Source of the DNA: Variovorax sp. DXTD-1
GTDB taxonomy: Bacteria > Pseudomonadota > Gammaproteobacteria > Burkholderiales > Burkholderiaceae_C
Reading direction: 5' to 3'
Length of the DNA stretch: 59,791 nucleotides
Assembly (NCBI RefSeq): GCF_003984625.1
Contig: NZ_RWKH01000030.1
Coordinates: forward strand, 1 to 59,791
Below are positions 34,892 to 42,293 of the stretch, in pieces. Each line of letters opens with the position of its first letter. Position 1 is the first letter of the stretch. The position numbers were made by a program, and so were the translations under genes. Below the pieces are notes generated by a model. It had not been told where the DNA came from, did not search any database, and saw only the letters and a program-made list of their open reading frames with translations.

Positions 34892-35791
34892 TCAGACGAC
34901 GCCATTGGCTTTGAACCAGGCCGTGGCTCGCTGCCATCCGTCATCGGCCGCGCTCTTTACATAGCTCGGGCGGTAGTCGGCATGGAACGCGTGGCCTGCT
35001 TCGGGATACACGACGAAGCTCGAAGCCTTGGCAGCCGGGGTTCCATTTGCCAACGCTGCTTTCATCTTATCAACCGTGTCAAGCGGGATGCCCTGGTCTT
35101 TTCCGCCGTACAAGCCGAGCACCGGCGCCTGCAGGCTGGCCGCCACATCGACGGGGTGCCTGGGCGTCAATTCGCTCGGCTGGCCGACCAGGCGGCCATA
35201 CCAGGCCACGCCGGCCTTCACCTTGCCGGTGGCGGCATAGAGCCACACGATGCGGCCGCCCCAGCAGAAGCCGGTGATGCCGGCCTTGGCAACATTGCCG
35301 CCGTTGGCCCCGGAATACGCAAGCGCGCCGTCCAGGTCGGCCATGACCTGCGCATCGGGCACCTTGGTCACGATGTCGGCCTGCAGCTTGGGAATGTCGG
35401 TGTAGCCGCGCGGATCGCCCTGGCGTGCATAAAGCTCGGGGGCAATGGCCAGGTAGCCCAGCTTGGCAAAGCGGCGGCAGGTGTCGGCAATGTATTCGTG
35501 CACGCCGAAGATCTCCTGGATCACCAGGATCACCGGCAGGCCCGTCTTGCCGGCCGGCGCGGCCGCATAGGCAGGCACCTCGAAGCCGTTGACGGTGTAT
35601 TTGATCGGCCCGGCCTTCAGGCCCTCGGCCGAGGTGCTGATGGCAGTCTGCGCGGCAACGGGCAGGACGGCGGCCGCATAGCCCACGCCGATGGCGGCCT
35701 TGAGTGCGGTGCGGCGCGTGGCGCCCTGCTCTGTGCTCTCGCCGGGGCGAAGCGAATCGAAATCGGAACGGCTGTCGTCGCGAAGGGACAT
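34892..35791 (-). CDS. Dienelactone hydrolase family protein, Tat-exported
   Basis: A 299-residue alpha/beta hydrolase. The catalytic triad is visible as Cys in GFCWGGR, Asp in GGKDQGIP and His in EAGHAFHAD, the Cys-Asp-His set of dienelactone hydrolases. The N-terminus has a Tat-like motif (ATRRTALKAAIGVGYAAAVLP) about 25 residues in, ending near VAAQT, so it is probably periplasmic, unlike classical cytoplasmic ClcD/TcbE. I chose the ATG at 35791, with GGAG nine bases upstream. No chloroaromatic pathway genes are nearby, so the substrate is open. Confidence 0.87.
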   Translation of the reverse strand: MSLRDDSRSDFDSLRPGESTEQGATRRTALKAAIGVGYAAAVLPVAAQTAISTSAEGLKAGPIKYTVNGFEVPAYAAAPAGKTGLPVILVIQEIFGVHEYIADTCRRFAKLGYLAIAPELYARQGDPRGYTDIPKLQADIVTKVPDAQVMADLDGALAYSGANGGNVAKAGITGFCWGGRIVWLYAATGKVKAGVAWYGRLVGQPSELTPRHPVDVAASLQAPVLGLYGGKDQGIPLDTVDKMKAALANGTPAAKASSFVVYPEAGHAFHADYRPSYVKSAADDGWQRATAWFKANGVV

Positions 35792-35922
35792 GGGAAGGGC
35801 TCCAGTTGAATCGTCGGACAAGGGGCATGCGTGAAAACGCACGCCGCAATGTAGGCGAATTCAGCGCGGTCCGTATCCCAGGGGCCCGGATGTCAACAGG
35901 GCTGCAGTGCGGCCTAAAGTCT

Positions 35923-36660
35923 TCAGTTGCGATAGGCGCGGCGCGCCAATGCGGCGGCCAGCACCTGAGCCGGATCGACCAGGTTCAGCCCGGCGACCGC
36001 GGCCGAGCCCTGCAGGCCGAGCGGCACCTCGGTGCAGCCCATGATGATGGTGACCGGCCCGTGGCGTTCCGCCAGCCGCAGCGCCACCTGCGAAAAACAC
36101 TCTTCGGCCAGCCGCATGTTTCCGGCCTTCACGCCCTCGAAGATGCCGCGCGTGATGATGCGGCGTTCTTCCTGCAGCGGCACAAGGCAGTCGAGTCCCG
36201 CCTCGGCCAGCGCATGTTCGTAGAGGCGCACGCGGTAGGTGCCCTCGGTGGCCATCAGCGCCACATTGCCCGCGCCTTGCGCGGCAAGATGCTGCGCCAC
36301 CTCGCGCGCCATGTGCAGCAGCTCCACTTGCGGAAAGCGTTCCTGCAGTCGGGCATGCCAGGCATGCGCGGTGTTGCAGGCAATGGCCACGGCCTGGCTG
36401 CCCAGCGCGGCCAGCCGCCCCAGTGCCTGCAGCATCGGCTCGAGCGGCTGGTGCGCGCCGGTCTCCGCCGAGCCCAGCGCGTCGGTTCGGTCAGGCACCG
36501 GCACCTGCGCCAGCCAGTGCTCTGGAAAGGACTGGTCCCGCACCGGCTCCCCGCGAGCGCGCATCTGCTGGGCGCAGGCCTGCACGAAGAGCCGGACGAA
36601 GTCCGCCCCCGCCGCAGGGCCCATGCCGCCCAGAATGCCCACTACGTTCGTCGAAGCCAT
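35923..36660 (-). CDS. Aspartate/glutamate racemase family protein
   Basis: A 245-residue cofactor-independent racemase of the Asp/Glu family. It starts with the GILGGMGPAAGADF fingerprint. The two catalytic cysteines are in IACNTAHAW (near residue 94) and IMGCTEVPLGL (near 208). It is cytoplasmic and lies 18 bases downstream of a GltI-like Asp/Glu-binding protein in the same operon, so it probably interconverts D- and L-aspartate or glutamate brought in by the cell. Which amino acid it prefers is not visible. Confidence 0.88.
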   Translation of the reverse strand: MASTNVVGILGGMGPAAGADFVRLFVQACAQQMRARGEPVRDQSFPEHWLAQVPVPDRTDALGSAETGAHQPLEPMLQALGRLAALGSQAVAIACNTAHAWHARLQERFPQVELLHMAREVAQHLAAQGAGNVALMATEGTYRVRLYEHALAEAGLDCLVPLQEERRIITRGIFEGVKAGNMRLAEECFSQVALRLAERHGPVTIIMGCTEVPLGLQGSAAVAGLNLVDPAQVLAAALARRAYRN

Positions 36661-36678
36661 TGCGTACGTCCGCTCGCG

Positions 36679-37566
36679 TCAGGTCGCCGGCTTGTCCGAA
36701 GGGGTCTTGAGGTTGTCCTTGAGCTGCTGGCTCATGGGCAAATTCAGCGGCACGTTCTTCGGCGGGATCGGCGACATGAACCACTTGGTGTAGAGCTTCT
36801 CGAACTCGCCGCTCTTCATCATGCCGATGAAGGTGTCGTCCACCAGCTTCTTGAAGGCCGGGTCGTCCTTCGGCAGCATGCAGGCATAAGGCTCGACCTG
36901 CAGCGCCTCGCCCACCACTTCGTAGTCGGCCGGGTTCTTGGCGTTGGCAATCAGGCCGAACAGCAGGATGTCGTCCATGGCAAACGCCACGGCGCGGTCG
37001 CTTTCCACCAGCAGGAAGGCGTCGGCGTGGTCCTTGCCGAGCACGATGTCCATGTCGAGGTTCTTCTCGGTGTTGTACTTGCGCATGACCAGCGCGTTGG
37101 TGGTGCCGGTGGTGCTGGCCACCGTCTTCTTGGCCAGGTCGGCGTAGTCCTTGATCTTGGAAGACTTCTTGGTCAACAGGCGCGTGCCCGTATAGAAATG
37201 GTTGACGGCAAAGGCCACGTCCTTGCCGCGCGCGGTGTTGTTGGTGGTGGAGCCGCACTCCAGGTCGACCGTGCCGTTGGTGATCAGGGGAATGCGGTTC
37301 TGCGAGGTCACCGGCATCAGCTGCACCTGCAGGTTGGGCTTGTTGAGCTTTTTCTTCACCGCCTCGACCACGGCGTTGGAAAGTTCGACCGAGAAACCGA
37401 TCGGCTTGTTGGGGCCGTCCAGGTAGCTGAAGGGCACCGACGACTCGCGGTAGGCGAGCGTGATCTTGCCGGACTCGGCGATCTTGGCCAGCGTGTCGGC
37501 GGCCTGGACGCCGGTGGCGGTAAGCAGCACCACGGCAGCAGCGGCCATCAATGCGGAGAGTTTCAT
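36679..37566 (-). CDS. GltI-like amino acid ABC transporter substrate-binding protein
   Basis: A 295-residue periplasmic type II binding protein (SBP_bac_3). The signal peptide is MKLSALMAAAAVVLLTATG with cleavage near VQAAD. DLECGSTTNNTARGKDVAFAV and TGTRLLTKK are hallmarks of the glutamate/aspartate-binding protein GltI. I chose the ATG at 37566 with GAAGAAGG upstream. No permease or ATPase genes lie beside it, so it must borrow a Glt transporter encoded elsewhere. It is cotranscribed with the racemase and divergent from a DadA-like gene. Confidence 0.87.
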   Translation of the reverse strand: MKLSALMAAAAVVLLTATGVQAADTLAKIAESGKITLAYRESSVPFSYLDGPNKPIGFSVELSNAVVEAVKKKLNKPNLQVQLMPVTSQNRIPLITNGTVDLECGSTTNNTARGKDVAFAVNHFYTGTRLLTKKSSKIKDYADLAKKTVASTTGTTNALVMRKYNTEKNLDMDIVLGKDHADAFLLVESDRAVAFAMDDILLFGLIANAKNPADYEVVGEALQVEPYACMLPKDDPAFKKLVDDTFIGMMKSGEFEKLYTKWFMSPIPPKNVPLNLPMSQQLKDNLKTPSDKPAT

Positions 37567-37642
37567 GCGAGCCTTCTTCAGTTGGTTGAACAGAGCGGCC
37601 AGTGTAAGAAGGAGTGACACATGGCGACAATTCCAAATGAAC

Positions 37643-37673
37643 CCTAGGCCATACCCAAAGGTTATGGGTTAGG
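37643..37673. promoter_or_regulatory. Imperfect dyad with a LysR-type box between the GltI-like and DadA-like genes
   Basis: CCTAGGCCATACCC (37643-37656) faces GGTTATGGGTTAGG (37660-37673) with three mismatches and a 3-base centre. Inside it ATAC-N7-TTAT (37651-37665) is one base from the common LysR box ATAC-N7-GTAT. It lies 76 bases from the GltI-like start and 126 bases from the DadA-like start. The LysR gene at 39050-39952 is the likely cognate regulator. Confidence 0.5.
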
Positions 37674-37799
37674 AAGAGCGAGCACCAAGGCATGCGCTTT
37701 GGCTATGGGCCACCGCGCTTTTGGCATTTCCGGGCAGGCGTGCGCGCGCCTACATTCAGCACTCCCCTCTCTTTGCTCCCTCCTTTGGAAAGTTGCCCC

Positions 37800-39026
37800 A
37801 TGCATGTGTGTGTGCTCGGCGCCGGCATCGTGGGCCTGGCCACCGCCTGGCAACTCGAACGCCTGGGCCATCAAGTCACGGTGATCGACCGAGCGGCCCC
37901 GGGTGCGGGCGCGAGCGGCGGCAACGGCGCGCAGCTCAGCTACTCGTACGTGCAGCCGCTGGCCGATCCGTCGATCTGGAAGCAGCTGCCCAAGCTGCTG
38001 CTCTCGCCCTCCTCCCCGCTCAAGCTGCGCCCGCAGCTCGATCCGCTGCAGTGGCGCTGGGGCCTGGCCTTTCTTGCGGCCTGCAATGCGCAGACCTCGC
38101 GCGACACCACGGCGCAACTGTTGGCCTTGGCCGCGCTGAGCCGCAGCGGGTTCGAGGCCATGCAGGCCGACGTTGCGCCCGACTGCGATTTTTCCGCCAC
38201 CGGCAAGCTGGTGCTCTATGCCAGCCCCGTATCGCTCGAAGGCGCGCGCGCGCAGCTCGAATTGCAGCGCGCCATGGGCAGCGAGCAGCGCATTGTTTCG
38301 CCCGACGAATGCGCCGCCATCGAGCCCGCGCTCGCCGGCTATCGCGGCCAGATGGCCGGCGCTGTCTACACGCCGAGCGAGTGCGCGGCCGATTGCCTGA
38401 AGGTTTGCGGCGAACTGATGCGGGTGCTCAGCGGGCGCGGCGTGCGCTTTCTGCTCGGCGCCGACGTGCACGGCTTCGCGCGCAGCGAGGGCCGGGTGGC
38501 CGCCGTGAAAACGAGCGATGGCGACGTGGAGGCCGACGCCTTCGTGATGGCACTGGGCTCGGCCTCGCACAAGCTCGGGCGTGCACTCGGCGCCTACCTG
38601 CCGGTGTACCCGCTCAAGGGCTACAGCATCACGGTCGATGTCGATCCTTCGCCCGGCGCAGCGCCCAGCGTGAACGTGACCGACAGCGCACGCAAGGTGG
38701 TGTTCGCGCGCATCGGCTCACGGCTGCGCGTAGCGGGCATGGCGGAACTCGTGGGGCACGACGCGAGCATTCCGGCGACGCGCATCGAAACGCTGGCGGC
38801 CGCGACACGCGCCGTGTTCCCGCATGCGAGCCCGCTCGAAGAACTGCACCCGTGGACCGGCATGCGGCCCGCCACGCCGAAGGGCCTGCCGATCATCGGC
38901 CGACTTGCGAGCGCTCCACCGAACATGCTGTTCAACACCGGGCACGGCGCGTTGGGCTTCACACTGGCTTTCGGCTCCGCTCGGCGGATTGCCGATGCGC
39001 TGGAGCCCGCGGAGTCATTGGCCTGA
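37800..39026 (+). CDS. D-amino-acid dehydrogenase (DadA-like)
   Basis: A 408-residue FAD-dependent oxidoreductase. The N-terminus MHVCVLGAGIVGLATAWQLERLGHQVTVID matches the DadA dinucleotide fold; SGGNGAQLSYSYVQPLADP and the C-terminal GHGALGFTLAFGSARRIAD also fit. DadA enzymes oxidise neutral D-amino acids at the membrane and pass electrons to the respiratory chain. The ATG at 37800 has GGAAAG upstream. It converges with a LysR gene and shares a regulatory region with the GltI-like and racemase operon. Whether it is the housekeeping DadA or a paralogue cannot be judged; no alr/dadX neighbour is present. Confidence 0.86.
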   Translation: MHVCVLGAGIVGLATAWQLERLGHQVTVIDRAAPGAGASGGNGAQLSYSYVQPLADPSIWKQLPKLLLSPSSPLKLRPQLDPLQWRWGLAFLAACNAQTSRDTTAQLLALAALSRSGFEAMQADVAPDCDFSATGKLVLYASPVSLEGARAQLELQRAMGSEQRIVSPDECAAIEPALAGYRGQMAGAVYTPSECAADCLKVCGELMRVLSGRGVRFLLGADVHGFARSEGRVAAVKTSDGDVEADAFVMALGSASHKLGRALGAYLPVYPLKGYSITVDVDPSPGAAPSVNVTDSARKVVFARIGSRLRVAGMAELVGHDASIPATRIETLAAATRAVFPHASPLEELHPWTGMRPATPKGLPIIGRLASAPPNMLFNTGHGALGFTLAFGSARRIADALEPAESLA

Positions 39027-39049
39027 GCTTCACGGGCGGCAGGCCGCCC

Positions 39050-39952
39050 TCAGGCCGCCTGCTCTATCGCCTCGCGCATGCAGCGCGTAATTCCGCGGAC
39101 CGCCACTGAATCGGGCCGTCCCGCAAAGCGCAGCGCGCGCACCGGCACCGGAATGTGCGGCTCCAGTGCCAGCACGTCGACCTTGGTGCCGTCGGCCGAG
39201 CGCGCCGTGCAGCCATCGACCAGCGCCACGCCCAGCCCGTGGTGGGCCATCGACAGCGCGGCGTGATACGTCTGCACCGTGACCACCGCCTGCTGGAAGC
39301 CGACGCCGGCCTGGCGGCAGGCCTGGCTCAGGCTGGTGCCCACCGGGTCTCGGCTGTCGAGCCCGATGACGGGCCGGTCGACCAGGTCATGCAGCGCCAC
39401 CGACCCATTGCGCACCAGCGCGCGCGGAAGCATGCCCTTCGGCGCGATGCACACCATGCGCGTGTCGGCAAGCGTTTCCTGCGTGAGCGAGGAATGCACC
39501 GCGGGGCTGAAGACAAAGCCCACGTCGGCCTCCTGCAGCAGCAGCGCCGACATGATCTGCGGCGAATGCAGCGATTCGACGGTGATCGAATAGCCCGGGT
39601 GCTTTTCGCGAAACGCCTTGAGCGCGCGCGGCAGCACCTCGTAGCTCAATGCCAGCACGCTGAGGATGCGCAGCTCGCCGGTGTCGCTGCCCGCGCGCAG
39701 GTTGGCCGCCAGGCGCTGCACTTCGTCGAGCTGCGCGAACAGCCGCTCGATGTGCGGATACAGCGTGAGCGCCTCGGTGGTCGGCGTCAGCCTGCCCTTG
39801 GCGCGCTGGAACAGCGGAAAGCCCAGTTGCAGCTCGGCATGCTGCAGCGTGCGGCTCACCGCCGGCTGCGTGATGTTGATGAGCCGCGCCGCCGCGCTCA
39901 CGCTGCCCGTGAGCATGATGGCGTTGAAGACCTCGATGTGGCGCAGCCGCAT
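39050..39952 (-). CDS. LysR family transcriptional regulator (third gene of the LysR-cpg2-LysR operon)
   Basis: A 300-residue LysR-type regulator. The HTH spans residues 2-62: MRLRHIEVFNAIMLTGSVSAAA with recognition helix NITQPAVSRTLQHAE. The effector domain follows. It starts three bases after the carboxypeptidase stop and so is cotranscribed with it. It converges on the DadA-like gene and is the nearest candidate regulator of the LysR-like box at 37651-37665. Its resemblance is to the GcvA/NocR-like group that responds to amino acids. Confidence 0.88.
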   Translation of the reverse strand: MRLRHIEVFNAIMLTGSVSAAARLINITQPAVSRTLQHAELQLGFPLFQRAKGRLTPTTEALTLYPHIERLFAQLDEVQRLAANLRAGSDTGELRILSVLALSYEVLPRALKAFREKHPGYSITVESLHSPQIMSALLLQEADVGFVFSPAVHSSLTQETLADTRMVCIAPKGMLPRALVRNGSVALHDLVDRPVIGLDSRDPVGTSLSQACRQAGVGFQQAVVTVQTYHAALSMAHHGLGVALVDGCTARSADGTKVDVLALEPHIPVPVRALRFAGRPDSVAVRGITRCMREAIEQAA

Positions 39953-39955
39953 CGG

Positions 39956-41251
39956 TCAGTTGCCCACCTTGTTGCGCGAAAGGTCCATCACCATGCGGGT
40001 CGCAAGATAGAGCCGCGGCTCGATGGAATCGACCAGCACGTATTCGGCATCGGCCGAGTGCGCGCCAAAGCCCTGCAGGCCGAAGCGCTCGACCACCGGC
40101 GCCTTGGTCTTGAGGGCGGAAAACGCCGCGTCGGTACCGCCGCCGGCGGCCTTGTCGTCAGCGCCCAGCGGCTTGCCGATCTCGTCCTTGTAGATGCGCT
40201 GCGCGTGCGCGGCCAGCGAGCGCGAGGCGTCGGTGGCTTCGAGCGGCGGACGGCGGCGCTCGAACTTCAGCTCGACCTTGGCCTCGGGAATCAGCTGCTT
40301 CTTCACGCGTTCCTGCACCTGCTGCTCGATGCGGTCGTAGTCGCTCACCTTCAGCACGCGCACGTCGGCGCTGGCGGTGGCACTCGCCGGAATCACGTTG
40401 CGGTTGCTGCCCGACTTCGAGATGGTCCAGTTCATCTTCAGGCCCGTTGCCGGGTCTGACAGGTCGCGCATCTGCAGCACCTGGTGCGAGAGTTCGTAGA
40501 GCGCGTTCACGCCCAGCTCGGGCGCAGAGCCCGCATGCGATGCCTTGCCCGTGACGTTGAGCGTGACCGAGGCGATGCCCGCGGTGGCAAGCGAGAGCTT
40601 GTCTTCCTTGACCGAGGCGCCTTCGAACGACAGCACCGCGTCATGCTCGCCGCCGAGCCGCGTGATGAGCGCGCGTGAACCGGGCGAACTGATTTCCTCG
40701 TCGCCGTTGATCAGCACGGTGAGCGTGCCGTATTCCTTGAACTTGAGCGCCTGCAGCATCGCCACCGTGTGGATGATGACCGCCACGCCCTGCTTGTCGT
40801 CTGCAATGCCGAGGCCGTAGGCCTTGTCGCCTTCGACGCGGAACGGCTGCTTGCCGAGCATGCCCACGGTGTAGACCGTGTCCATGTGCGCAATGAGCAT
40901 GATCTTCTTCTTGCCCGTGCCCTTGAAGGTGGCCCGCACCACGCGGCCCATCTTCTCGGGCGTGTCTTCCATGCGGTAGGCCTCGGCGCTGGTGTCGATG
41001 AGCTCGACCTCGCCGCCCAGCGCCTTGAGCTTGCCGGCGATGAGATCCGAGATCTTCTCCAGGCCCTCGAGATCGCGGCTGCCGGACTCGATGCCCACGA
41101 GCTGCGAAAGCGAATGGAGCAGCGGCTGCTTCTGCTCGGCGGCCAGCGAGGCGATGCGCGCATCGGGTGCGGCCAGCGCGGCCTGGCAGGCTGCGGCAAT
41201 CAGGAGTGCGCCGCCTGCGCGGCACCAGGAACGAACGGGGAACAGGGTCAT
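39956..41251 (-). CDS. cpg2: Glutamate carboxypeptidase (carboxypeptidase G2-like)
   Basis: A 431-residue M20A metallopeptidase closely resembling Pseudomonas carboxypeptidase G2, which removes C-terminal glutamate from folates and peptides. The metal site shows as AHMDTVYTVG, YGLGIADDKQG (bridging Asp), INGDEEISSPGS (catalytic Glu-Glu) and GGGTDAAFSAL; GKASHAGSAPELGVNALYEL is in the dimerisation domain. A signal peptide ends near ALAAPD, so the enzyme is periplasmic. It could supply glutamate to the GltI-like binding protein at 36679. The gene is flanked in its operon by two LysR genes, with a 4-bp overlap on one side and a 3-base gap on the other. Confidence 0.9.
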   Translation of the reverse strand: MTLFPVRSWCRAGGALLIAAACQAALAAPDARIASLAAEQKQPLLHSLSQLVGIESGSRDLEGLEKISDLIAGKLKALGGEVELIDTSAEAYRMEDTPEKMGRVVRATFKGTGKKKIMLIAHMDTVYTVGMLGKQPFRVEGDKAYGLGIADDKQGVAVIIHTVAMLQALKFKEYGTLTVLINGDEEISSPGSRALITRLGGEHDAVLSFEGASVKEDKLSLATAGIASVTLNVTGKASHAGSAPELGVNALYELSHQVLQMRDLSDPATGLKMNWTISKSGSNRNVIPASATASADVRVLKVSDYDRIEQQVQERVKKQLIPEAKVELKFERRRPPLEATDASRSLAAHAQRIYKDEIGKPLGADDKAAGGGTDAAFSALKTKAPVVERFGLQGFGAHSADAEYVLVDSIEPRLYLATRMVMDLSRNKVGN

Positions 41252-42210
41252 GAACGGCTTCCTTGTGTTTTTCTGGTCCGCGCGGTGGACACCGGGCGGG
41301 TTCGGCATTCTTCCATGCAGGCCGGCATCGCGGCCACCAGCGCGTCGACTGCGCAGCGCGTCTTCGCGGGCATGTGCCGCGAGCGTGGCCACAGCGCATG
41401 GATGGGCATGGCCGCGGCGCGGTGGTCGGTCAGCACGGGCTCGAGTTGTCCGGATTGCACGTAGCGTGCCAGCAGCCAGTTCGGCAACCAGGCGAGTCCT
41501 GCACCTGCAATGGCCGCGTCGGCCACCGCCTGCAGGTCGTTCAGCCGCGCATGCCAGGGCAGATGCACCGTGTGCTCGCGGCCTTGCGGATCGCGCAGTT
41601 CCCAGCGCTGCGACTGGCCGGGACCGCAATAGTCGATGCCCCGGTGCTGCGCCAGCGCGGCCACGTCAGCCGGCCGCCCGAAGCGCGCCAGGTAGGCCGG
41701 CGCGGCCGCCAGCCTCATGGTCTGCTCGCCGAGCCGACGGGCCACCAGCCGGTCGGTGTCGGGCAGTTCGCCGATCCGCACCGCCAGGTCGTAGCCCTCC
41801 TGCACGAGGTCGACCACGCGGTCGCTGATGGCAATGTCCACCTGCAGTTGCGGATAGCGCTCGATGAGGCCCAGCAGCGCCGGCGCCGCATGGTGATGTC
41901 CGAAGGCCAGCGGCAGGCTGGCCCGCAGGCGGCCGCGCGGCTCACGCCGGCCGCTTTCGAGGCCCGATTCCGCGGCCTCCAGTTCGGCCTGCGCGCGCAG
42001 GCAGTGCTCGTAGTAGGCCTGCCCTTCCTCGGTCAGGCTCTGGCTGCGGGTGGTGCGCTGGAGCAGGCGCACGCCGAGCCGCGCCTCCAGCCGCGCGAGC
42101 GCCTTGCCCACGGCCGAGCGCGTGAGGTTCAGCCGCTCGGCCGCGAGCGTGAGACTGCCGCTTTCGACCACCTCGAGAAAAGTCTGGATGCCATCGAAAC
42201 GATCGGTCAT
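41248..42210 (-). CDS. LysR family transcriptional regulator (first gene of the LysR-cpg2-LysR operon)
   Basis: A 320-residue regulator with the LysR HTH at residues 3-65 (FDGIQTFLEVVESGSLTLAAERLNLTRSAVGKALARLEARLG). The rest is a typical CrgA/AaeR-type effector domain with the block VDLVQEGYDLAVRIGEL. It overlaps the carboxypeptidase start by 4 bp and is divergent from an MFS pump with an 83-base gap, so it probably regulates that pump. The last 25 residues are Arg/Thr-rich and extend past the conserved domain. Confidence 0.87.
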   Translation of the reverse strand: MTDRFDGIQTFLEVVESGSLTLAAERLNLTRSAVGKALARLEARLGVRLLQRTTRSQSLTEEGQAYYEHCLRAQAELEAAESGLESGRREPRGRLRASLPLAFGHHHAAPALLGLIERYPQLQVDIAISDRVVDLVQEGYDLAVRIGELPDTDRLVARRLGEQTMRLAAAPAYLARFGRPADVAALAQHRGIDYCGPGQSQRWELRDPQGREHTVHLPWHARLNDLQAVADAAIAGAGLAWLPNWLLARYVQSGQLEPVLTDHRAAAMPIHALWPRSRHMPAKTRCAVDALVAAMPACMEECRTRPVSTARTRKTQGSRS

Positions 42211-42293
42211 GGCTCGGGATTGTGCCTTTTGGTTCCCGAATCTGCTGAATCGATGTCCTCAATGAAGAATCTGTTTCCCGACAAGATGGCGGC

